Source: JANWHF01 sp036276235 (GTDB lineage: Bacteria; Planctomycetota; Phycisphaerae; Tepidisphaerales; Tepidisphaeraceae). Taken from it: a stretch of DNA of 29,341 bases. The stretch lies in assembly GCA_036276235.1 (NCBI GenBank), contig DATBDZ010000212.1, positions 1 through 29,341 on the forward strand. The letters run 5' to 3'. A program made the translations under genes and the position numbers. The notes under the pieces were generated by a model. The model searched no databases. It was not told the DNA's origin and saw only the letters and a list, made by a program, of their open reading frames with translations. Below, piece by piece: positions 22,662-29,341 of this stretch (position 1 is its first letter; every line of letters starts with the position of its first letter).

Positions 22662-25445
22662 ATGATCGGTCGTGACAAATCGCGTGTCATTTCCCAGCAA
22701 AAGAACGCCGGCAAATTAATCGCCAGGCGGAAGCTAACGAGGCCCGCCGACCGAAGCCGCGCACCATCCTCCATCGAGTTCCTTGAACCTCGCCAATTAC
22801 TTAGCTTTACCGCGCCCGTGAGTTACACGATTGGCACGGGCAATGACGGTTTTGTACCCAACGCCGCACCCGTGAACGTGGTTACTGCTGACTTCAACGG
22901 CGACCACAAACTTGATCTGGCAGTCGCCAAAACCTCCGACAATTCTGTGTACATCTTGCTGGGTAAGGGCAACGGCGCCTTCCAACCGCCCATGAAATTT
23001 GCGGCTGGCGAGTCGATTCAAGGCGGCCTTCGCGTCGGCGATTTCAATAATGACCACAAGCTGGATCTGTTTCTGCCAACCCTGGCGCCTGGATACCCGG
23101 CCATCGTGATGTTGGGCAACGGCGACGGGTCGTTTAAGCCGGCCATCAATTCATCGTCGTTCAGCGTCGCGGGCACTTACCCGCGCGGCTGGGCGCTCGG
23201 CGATTTCAATAAGGATGGCAAGCTCGATGTCGTGGCGACGTTGCCCGGTAATTCCGACACCGGCGGCTACATCATCCTGCTGGGAAATGGCAACGGCACC
23301 TTCAAGCCCGGAGTCGCGACGACCGGAGTGCTGGGTTACTCGCGCTGGGTCACGACCGGCGATTTCAACCACGACGGCAACGTCGATCTGGCCTTCGCAG
23401 ATGGGCAACAAATCAACGGCAGCGCCGGCAACGCCGAACTGAGCATCGCTCTTGGTAATGGCAACGGCACGTTCCGGCCAACAGTTCATTACTCCAGCCC
23501 GGGCCTGCCCAGCAGCGACACTCTGAATCCAGAAGACGTGGTCGTAGGTGACGTTAACGGCGACGGCAAGCTCGATGCGATCGTCTCCAACTACGACGAC
23601 AACATCAACGTCTTCCTCGGCAATGGCAACGGCACGTTTCGCGCCGCCGTTGGGTATTCGCCGGGTGAGTATCCGCGCGACGTGGCGATTGCCGACATCA
23701 ACGGCGACGGCAAGGCCGATCTGGTCGTCAACAACCTTGGCATTGGCGCGGGCGGCGCGGAGTTTCCCGCCGAAGGTTATCAGCCCGGTTCGGTGGCGGT
23801 GATGCTCGGCAACGGTAACGGGACGTTCCGAAGCCCAATTGCCTATCAGCCGTTCGATTATCCCGGTTGGACAGCCGTCGGCGATTTCAACGGCGACAAA
23901 TCTCCCGACCTGGCGATCTCGCAGGTTTTCGACGGGCACTCCGTCGCGGTGATGCTCAATAGCCCGACCTCCAGGAACCTTCCTCCCATTGTCGCCATAG
24001 ATGCCGCCGCTGCTCCCAATCCTGTCAATGGAAAAACGGCGACGTTGAGCGTTCTGGGGGCCGATGACGGCGGCGAGTCGAACCTGAAATACACCTGGGC
24101 GACCACCGTGAGTCCGCCCGGCCCGGTTGTCTTCAGCGTCAACGGCACCAATTCCGCGAAGAACACGACGGTATCATTCTCAAAGGCAGGAACGTACTAC
24201 TTCAAGGTAACCATTACCGATGCCAGCGGCCTGAGCGCCATTGATATGGTTCCGCTCACCGTTGCCGGCCTCGGCACCGGCGGCAGCACCTTCATCTGGA
24301 CCGGAGCCGGAACCAACAATAACTGGTCCAACGCCGCCAACTGGAATATGCACACGATTCCGGGTTTGGGGGCGACTGTCATCTTCAACGCCACATCGTC
24401 CAAAGATGCGATTGTCGACGCCGCCTTTGCGGGGACTGTCGGCGTCCTGCAAATCAACAGCGGCTATACGGGCACGGTCAGCTTGAGCCGAAACCTTACC
24501 CTCACCGGCTCTTTCGCCGAATCAGCAGGAACGTTTAGCGAAGGAACGTATTCCCTTTTCGATGCCGGCGATTTCACGAAGGTCGGCGGCACATTCAATG
24601 CCGGAAAAGGTGCCGTCGTCATGAACGGCACCGCCGCCAACCAAAACATCTCGGCAACGGACGTGAACTTCTACAACTTCACGCTCGCCAACAGTGCCCA
24701 CTCGTTGAACGTCACCGGCACGCTGACCGTCAACGGCACCTTCACCTGGCTGCGCACGGCGGGTTGGATACTCGGTCCGAATGCCAGCGGCAATGCCGCC
24801 ATCGAATGCCGCGGCGATATCGACAATCAAAACCACGGCAATACCGGAACCCCCTATTTCACGCTCGATGGCGCCGCGAATCAGACGATCAAAGACACTT
24901 CCGGCGTGCTGAATTACAGCGGCTACGCCGGCGGCGATTTCCGCAGGCTTGTCATCAACAAAACCGGAGGCGCAGTGATTCTTGCGTGCGATCCGGTGAT
25001 CTACAACGGCCTGTCCCTCCTCAAAGGAAGCGTGAGCAGCGGCGGCAATTGGTGGTTCGTGGGCAACGAGTCGATCGCGACCGCCGCCGGCCTGAATCTC
25101 GGAAACCTCACGCTCGCGGCCAACATCGCCGCTGGAGAATTAGGCACGGGCCTGCAAGTCGCCAGCTTGAATCTGAACGGCCACACCCTCGTCGCCCCAT
25201 CCACCTTGTATATCTCCGGCAACTTCAACGCCGGCGGTACTGCCAGCGTCTTCAGTGCCAACAGCGGCACGGTAGTTTTTGATGGCAGCTCCGCGCAGCA
25301 ACTGACCAGCGGCGGCAACTCGTTTTACAACCTGACTATTCTGTCCGGCGCTGTTCTCGAGCTGGAGGACGACCTGACTATTGCACATACGTTTACCAAC
25401 GGCGGCAGCTTGAACAAAAACAGTCATAAACTGAACGGCCAGTGA
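22662..25445 (+). CDS. LEPR-XLL surface protein with seven FG-GAP/VCBS repeats
   Basis: The 927-residue protein starts MIGRDKSRVISQQKNAGKLI and carries the textbook motif IEFLEPRQLLSF at 38-49. Seven FG-GAP/VCBS repeats follow, each with a calcium-loop-like core: ADFNGDHKLDLAVA, GDFNNDHKLDLFLP, GDFNKDGKLDVVAT, GDFNHDGNVDLAFA, GDVNGDGKLDAIVS, ADINGDGKADLVVN and GDFNGDKSPDLAIS. Seven blades would close one integrin-like beta-propeller. A PKD-like domain spans about 445-545 (GKTATLSVLGADDGGESNLK to VTITDASG). It is followed by a long beta-rich part from about 546 that begins FIWTGAGTNNNWSNAANWNM, resembling autotransporter-associated beta-strand repeats. ATG 22662 was preferred over ATG 22632 because GGAGGT sits 6 nt upstream. 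No enzyme signature is seen; adhesion or binding is the likely role. Confidence 0.87.
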   Translation: MIGRDKSRVISQQKNAGKLIARRKLTRPADRSRAPSSIEFLEPRQLLSFTAPVSYTIGTGNDGFVPNAAPVNVVTADFNGDHKLDLAVAKTSDNSVYILLGKGNGAFQPPMKFAAGESIQGGLRVGDFNNDHKLDLFLPTLAPGYPAIVMLGNGDGSFKPAINSSSFSVAGTYPRGWALGDFNKDGKLDVVATLPGNSDTGGYIILLGNGNGTFKPGVATTGVLGYSRWVTTGDFNHDGNVDLAFADGQQINGSAGNAELSIALGNGNGTFRPTVHYSSPGLPSSDTLNPEDVVVGDVNGDGKLDAIVSNYDDNINVFLGNGNGTFRAAVGYSPGEYPRDVAIADINGDGKADLVVNNLGIGAGGAEFPAEGYQPGSVAVMLGNGNGTFRSPIAYQPFDYPGWTAVGDFNGDKSPDLAISQVFDGHSVAVMLNSPTSRNLPPIVAIDAAAAPNPVNGKTATLSVLGADDGGESNLKYTWATTVSPPGPVVFSVNGTNSAKNTTVSFSKAGTYYFKVTITDASGLSAIDMVPLTVAGLGTGGSTFIWTGAGTNNNWSNAANWNMHTIPGLGATVIFNATSSKDAIVDAAFAGTVGVLQINSGYTGTVSLSRNLTLTGSFAESAGTFSEGTYSLFDAGDFTKVGGTFNAGKGAVVMNGTAANQNISATDVNFYNFTLANSAHSLNVTGTLTVNGTFTWLRTAGWILGPNASGNAAIECRGDIDNQNHGNTGTPYFTLDGAANQTIKDTSGVLNYSGYAGGDFRRLVINKTGGAVILACDPVIYNGLSLLKGSVSSGGNWWFVGNESIATAAGLNLGNLTLAANIAAGELGTGLQVASLNLNGHTLVAPSTLYISGNFNAGGTASVFSANSGTVVFDGSSAQQLTSGGNSFYNLTILSGAVLELEDDLTIAHTFTNGGSLNKNSHKLNGQ

Positions 25446-25456
25446 AGAACATCAAA

Positions 25457-25481
25457 AGCAGCGGCTCCGGAAACCACTGCT
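25457..25481 (-). terminator. Intrinsic terminator of the beta-helix gene
   Basis: On the minus strand, AGCAGTGG and CCGCTGCT form an 8-bp stem with one G-U pair around a 9-nt loop and run into TTTTG. It lies 2 nt after the TAG of the leftward gene and in the 38-nt gap between the two convergent genes. On the plus strand one pair is lost and no T run follows, so it should work mainly leftward. Confidence 0.65.
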
Positions 25482-25483
25482 GG

Positions 25484-27901
25484 CTACTCGACGGCTTCAA
25501 ACCAGTCGAAGTTTCCAGCGACGCCGGTGCCGGGTCCCGCGGAGTCGATCACCAGTTGGAGCACGTGCGTGCCGGCGGTCAGATTCACGCCGGCTTTGCT
25601 GACGATCGTGTAGGTGTTCCAGTCTCCGGTGGCAGGAATGGAAAGCTCACCGGTCACGTTTTTGCCATCGACGTTTAGATGGAAGGTTCCGCCTTTCGTC
25701 TGGCTGGCCACGCGGAAGTTAAGCGTATAGGCGGCGGTGGTGCCCACGGCGACGGTGTAGTTAAGGCGCTCGCCGGGCAGTGTCCAGCCGACGAAGAATC
25801 CACCGCCGTCGGCGGCTGGGATGGCGCCGATTCCGACGCCTTCGCCTGGTCGGTATCGGCCGCCGCGATTGGTGTTGCCGGGGTTGAAGTAGCCGGTGTT
25901 TTGTCCGCCCAGGTCAAAGTTTTCGGCCTGGATGCGCCCGAAGGCGGCGGGCGTGCCGCTGAAAGGCCCAACGCGCACTTCGCCAAACAGAGGACCGGTG
26001 CCGGCCTGGCCTGTGGCGACGATCGTTTGGGTCGCGACTGAGGGAGTGGTTTGCTTGAAGCGGGTCTGGGCGACGACGCGGATCGTGTATCCGCCTGGCT
26101 CAAGGCCGTTGATGGCGTAATGGCCGCCGGAAGTGGTTTTGGCCGAGGGTTCGCCGGCGTCGAGTTTTCCGTTGTCATTCAAGTCGGCAAAGACAGTCCA
26201 CCCGGAGAGGCCTGGTTCGGCACTCTGTCTGGTGCCGTCACCATTGGAGTCCTTGAAGACGGTCCCGGAGATGCTTGCGGTCGCGGGTGCGATCGCCCGT
26301 TCTCCAAACAGATTGTTGGCCGACGTCTGGGCGTCGGTGAGTTTGATCGCGAAAGAGCCGACGGCGGGCGTCGTGGTGGCCAGGCCGGTGATCGGCACGA
26401 TGCGCAGCGTGTAGGTTCCGGCCTTCAGCCCGGCGAACTCGAAATAGCCGAAGATGTTGGTGGTCCTGCTGGCGTCGCCCGCATCAAGCTTGCCGTCGTT
26501 GTTGAGATCAAGATACACCTTCCATAGAGCCAGCCCGTCTTCGCCGACATCGAGCCTGGCATTGCCGTTGGCGTCATCGAACACGCTTCCGCTGATGACG
26601 GATTTGTTCTGCAGTTCCACGGCCCCAATATCAACCGTGCCATTGACGACACGGGCAAACCCGCGCTGGTCGGTGGTGATGCCTTTGGGAATCAAGGCAT
26701 TGGACCCATGGTCGATGGCCGGGCTGCCGCTGAGCGGCAGCATCGTCGGCGTCGGCCCGCCGTTGTCAGCCAGGGGGCCAAGGTCGGCGTTCAGTGGCGT
26801 GGCGCCAGTACCCGTGCGGTCGGTGCTCTTCCATCCGGTGGAATCGCCGACGTCGCCGATGAGATTGAAGCCCAGGCTTTTGAATGCGCCGTTTGTATCG
26901 GGGTCGTTGGCCGCCGTGTTCCCGGCGATGATCGTGTTCGCGACGTCGCATTCGCCGCCCAGGGAGTTGGCGCCCCCATTAGGGTCGGCGAGCACGTAGT
27001 TGACGATGCCTCCGGCGGTGTTGCCCGAAACCGTGCAGTCGTTGACGGTTAGTAGTGTGCCGGGAGGAGCGTAAAAGTTGATCCCGGCGCCGACGTCGGT
27101 GTTGGCGGCGATGGTGCAGTTGGTCAGGGTAGCGACGTTGAGGAGTTCGATGCAGCCACCGCCGCCGTTGGCACCGCCCGTATTGCCCGAAATTGTACAG
27201 CCGGTGAGGGTGATGGGTCCGGCGCTATTGATGCCGCCGCCGTCGCCGCTGTGGCCGGAGGCGTTGCCCGAGATGGTGCAGTCGGTCACGGTCATCGTCC
27301 CGTTGTTGTCGATGCCGCCGCCGGCGCCATAGTAGTCGCCTGTGTTTCCGGAGATGTTGCAGGAGATCAGAGTCGCAGTGCCGTTGTTTTGGATGCCGCC
27401 GCCGGAGCCGAAAACTTCAGCAGCGTGGTTGCCGGTGAGGGTCACGCTCGACAGCGTGAGAGCGCCGTCATTTTCGATGCCCCCGCCGTTCTCATCGTTG
27501 TTTCCGCCCGTGAGGGTCATGCCTGACAGGCTCGCAGTCGCCTGCTTGTCGATCTGGAAATCGTTTGATCCTTGATTGCCGTTGACGGTGACGCCCGCGG
27601 CTGGACCGGTGATACTGATGGGCTTCGTGCCGCTTAGTTCCAGGTTATTGCCGTTGAGGACAATCGTTTTCGCGGAGGCAAAAACAGTGGGGCTGAACGT
27701 GATCGCCGTGGCGGTCGTGCTCTTGTTGGCGATGTTGATCGCGTCTCGCAAGCTGATAACGGTGCTGCCAGGCGCGTCCGTTGAATCTGCAATTGTGTTG
27801 ACGACGATTGAGGTCAGCAGCATGCGCTGCTCGAGCGGCTCGATTGCCGCCATCAAGCGGGCGCGCGGATTCCACAATTTCCGAAGCGTATGGATACGAA
27901 T
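25484..27901 (-). CDS. LEPR-XLL surface protein: beta-helix, two SdrD-like domains, CBM6-like domain
   Basis: The product carries the LEPR-XLL motif IEPLEQRMLLTS close to its N-terminus. Next comes a choice-of-anchor-Q style right-handed beta-helix (SLRDAINIANKSTTATAITF, then many 'NC.ISGN.....GGGI.N.G' turns). Two SdrD-like domains follow (GSVFDDANGNARLDVGEDGL and GTVFKDSNGDGTRQSAEPGL). The last 150 residues are CBM6/CBM35-like (RIQAENFDLGG to FDWFEAVE), suggesting glycan binding. The start is unclear. The frame opens at TTG 27982 (832 residues) and has an ATG at 27853, but neither has a Shine-Dalgarno. AAGGAG at 27908-27913 is 6 nt before an ATT at 27901, which would give the usual short basic N-terminus (805 residues). 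I used that start tentatively. No catalytic residues were identified. Confidence 0.82.
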   Translation of the reverse strand: MRIHTLRKLWNPRARLMAAIEPLEQRMLLTSIVVNTIADSTDAPGSTVISLRDAINIANKSTTATAITFSPTVFASAKTIVLNGNNLELSGTKPISITGPAAGVTVNGNQGSNDFQIDKQATASLSGMTLTGGNNDENGGGIENDGALTLSSVTLTGNHAAEVFGSGGGIQNNGTATLISCNISGNTGDYYGAGGGIDNNGTMTVTDCTISGNASGHSGDGGGINSAGPITLTGCTISGNTGGANGGGGCIELLNVATLTNCTIAANTDVGAGINFYAPPGTLLTVNDCTVSGNTAGGIVNYVLADPNGGANSLGGECDVANTIIAGNTAANDPDTNGAFKSLGFNLIGDVGDSTGWKSTDRTGTGATPLNADLGPLADNGGPTPTMLPLSGSPAIDHGSNALIPKGITTDQRGFARVVNGTVDIGAVELQNKSVISGSVFDDANGNARLDVGEDGLALWKVYLDLNNDGKLDAGDASRTTNIFGYFEFAGLKAGTYTLRIVPITGLATTTPAVGSFAIKLTDAQTSANNLFGERAIAPATASISGTVFKDSNGDGTRQSAEPGLSGWTVFADLNDNGKLDAGEPSAKTTSGGHYAINGLEPGGYTIRVVAQTRFKQTTPSVATQTIVATGQAGTGPLFGEVRVGPFSGTPAAFGRIQAENFDLGGQNTGYFNPGNTNRGGRYRPGEGVGIGAIPAADGGGFFVGWTLPGERLNYTVAVGTTAAYTLNFRVASQTKGGTFHLNVDGKNVTGELSIPATGDWNTYTIVSKAGVNLTAGTHVLQLVIDSAGPGTGVAGNFDWFEAVE

Positions 27902-28106
27902 GGCAAGCTCCTTGGTTGGATAAGAGTCCAGTTCCCCCGTGGCATGCAGCGAGCCTTGCCTGCAGAATGCCTGAAGTGTCAATCAGGCCGTTTGGACGGA
28001 CGCATAGCCTGATGACGCCTCAGTCATTCTTGACCTCAAGTGTGACTCATTCACATTGAGCAAGCAAGAATATAATTGCGATAATGTTGTACCGGAGCGA
28101 AAACTC

Positions 28107-29180
28107 ATGCAAGAAAAAAAGGGATGCCGGACGGCCAAAAGAACGTCGTCGGCAGGTTTGAAGCGGTCGAGAAGTAGCGCGTGGTCCGACGATATGGATA
28201 CGATTGCCCAACCGATGATCGCACCGCTCGCAAGATTCCTCGATTGGTCCGCCATCCAGTTTGTCGCGCTGATGAAGCCTGACAACGTAACTGATCCGCG
28301 GCTTGAGGAAGCAATTCAATTTCTGAAAAGCCCCGCCTTCGCTCCTGCTGAGAGTCCGCCGGCAGAGGTTGAACTCGACGGCTCTTCCCGCTTCCATTTT
28401 CCCACGCCGCAACCCTGCGATATCGCGGAAAACAATATCGTTCACGGGCGGCTTTACCGCTGCCCTGGCCACTGGCAGCAGCGGCCGGCGATCATTCTGC
28501 TGCATGGCTGGGGGGATTCGGCTAACTATCGGGTCAGGTTTCCATTGATCGCCCGCCGCTGCAATCGCGCGGGGATTAACGCGGCTACGTTGGTGGCGCC
28601 GTATCACTTTCAACGCCGGCCGCGCCAGCGTGGAACGTTCGATGGAGGCGATTGCGTTTTGTGGGCGAAGAGAGCCGCGCAGGCGATCGCCGAGATTCGG
28701 GCGATGACCCGTTGGCTGCTGAACGAAGGCTGCCCCGCCGTCGCGCTGTGGGGCGTTTCGATGGGAGCCGTTCATGCTGGGATGACGGCGTGCCTCGACG
28801 CGCGGCCGGCCGGTGTCGTCATGGCAAGCCCCGCCGTGCGATGTAATCCCTGGGTGGAACAACGTGCCGTGCGGCGTCGCATCTGTGCAAGATTGCCCAT
28901 CGTGCGCGAGCTCTGCGAGAAGATGAATCAGACCGCGATGGACCTGACGACAACCCGGCCTGCCATCCCCACCGAAAGAATTCTATTGGTCGAGGGGATG
29001 CATGACCTGATCTGTCCGCGGGAGGATGTCGAGGATCTGTGGCAATCATGGGGCCAGCCCAACATCTGGCGGCTGCCGCACGGCCATGTCAGCATCTGCT
29101 GCGGCGGCGTGCCGGGTCTGACGGGGAAAGTCCTGCGCTGGCTGACGCCGCGGATGCATTCGAGACAACCGTCATGCTGA
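28107..29180 (+). CDS. Alpha/beta hydrolase, ABHD18-like
   Basis: From ATG 28107 the protein has 357 residues. The hydrolase core runs from about 125 (PAIILLHGWGDSANYRVRFP) with the oxyanion-hole HGWGDS, through LVAPYHFQRRPRQRG, to the nucleophile elbow LWGVSMGAVHAGM (Ser218 in G-V-S-M-G). Asp300 in VEGMHDLICP and a His at 325-327 in LPHGHVS complete a plausible triad. The PYHFQRRP segment and the spacing recall ABHD18-type proteins, of unsettled substrate. There is no signal peptide; residues 1-30 are basic. The frame extends to a TTG at 28056 without a ribosome binding site, while GGAG at 28094-28097 is 9 nt before ATG 28107. The gene diverges from the beta-helix surface-protein gene and stands alone at the right end. 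Confidence 0.8.
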   Translation: MQEKKGCRTAKRTSSAGLKRSRSSAWSDDMDTIAQPMIAPLARFLDWSAIQFVALMKPDNVTDPRLEEAIQFLKSPAFAPAESPPAEVELDGSSRFHFPTPQPCDIAENNIVHGRLYRCPGHWQQRPAIILLHGWGDSANYRVRFPLIARRCNRAGINAATLVAPYHFQRRPRQRGTFDGGDCVLWAKRAAQAIAEIRAMTRWLLNEGCPAVALWGVSMGAVHAGMTACLDARPAGVVMASPAVRCNPWVEQRAVRRRICARLPIVRELCEKMNQTAMDLTTTRPAIPTERILLVEGMHDLICPREDVEDLWQSWGQPNIWRLPHGHVSICCGGVPGLTGKVLRWLTPRMHSRQPSC

Positions 29181-29341
29181 GGTACCCCGAAGCATCTGGG
29201 ACCACCGGGAGGGAGAAATACCAGCTGCCTAAAGTGTCACGCACCTCGTCCGCGCCCGCACCTGTTACCTCGTTGCAAAAAACAGCAAAATTCGATAGTA
29301 TCCAAATCATCGACAGTATGGTCTGCGTGCGGCGGGCCTTG
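29181..29341. other. Right-edge spacer, no gene seen
   Basis: No open frame here has a ribosome binding site. GTCATGCTGAGGTACCCCGA and the following GCATCTGGGA at 29172-29202 look like a dispersed intergenic element, but only one copy is in the window. An ATG at 29317 opens a frame that runs off the edge and cannot be judged. Confidence 0.35.

Noticed and set aside
28056..28085. Possible promoter TTGAGC-18 nt-GATAAT before the hydrolase gene
   Set aside because: The spacing is acceptable, but the transcription start would fall on the ribosome binding site at 28094, leaving almost no leader; not strong enough to list.
28047..28862. 271-codon minus-strand frame opposite the hydrolase
   Set aside because: The plus strand carries the intact nucleophile elbow, Asp and His of a hydrolase; the minus frame is composition-driven.

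Overview
The window looks like a chromosomal segment of a planctomycete (phylum Planctomycetota). The strongest evidence is five large or repetitive exported-type proteins that each carry the N-terminal motif [IV]E-x-[LV]-E-x-R-x-L-L-[ST], the LEPR-XLL motif typical of planctomycete surface proteins. Moderately high GC and many GC-rich intergenic palindromes agree with this. A Phycisphaerae-like affiliation is only a guess. I saw no tRNA, rRNA, CRISPR array or intact insertion sequence.

Layout. (1) Positions 1-6470 hold a leftward glycan block: a GT4+GT2-like fusion, a GT2 glycosyltransferase, a DPM1-type GT2, a DUF2304 membrane protein and a WbuB-type GT4, then the start of an HDOD-domain gene that runs off the left edge. 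(2) Positions 6680-10879 run rightward from the same divergent promoter region: a Wzm/Wzt-type polysaccharide ABC exporter (the ATPase has a C-terminal extension) and two paralogous SAM methyltransferases. Together these blocks form a surface polysaccharide assembly and export locus, and the methyltransferases are candidates for modifying or capping the exported glycan. (3) Positions 10880-12009 are decayed DNA with two frameshifted coding relics. (4) Positions 12010-27982 are a surface-protein island: a LEPR-XLL metalloprotease with NBR1-like Ig domains, a LEPR-XLL RTX-type calcium-binding repeat protein, a delta-60-repeat protein, an FG-GAP seven-bladed propeller protein and a beta-helix/SdrD-like/CBM6-like protein. 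Set among them are a macrodomain gene with no acceptable start codon, a bacterial Hen1 RNA 3'-end methyltransferase without its usual partner Pnkp, a small unknown ORF and a DUF4239-like membrane protein. (5) Positions 28107-29180 encode an ABHD18-like alpha/beta hydrolase.

The least expected structure is not a gene. Four intergenic spacers (around 3390, 4431, 6517 and 17973) hold hairpins whose arms are tandem 7-nt repeats. The heptamer differs in every copy, but the architecture is the same: about 3-5 heptads, a loop, then about 4 inverted heptads. They look like one class of element defined by form and not by sequence.

Start codons were adjusted where a Shine-Dalgarno sequence or family conservation argued for it. 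Everything here rests on reading the sequence; no database search was run.
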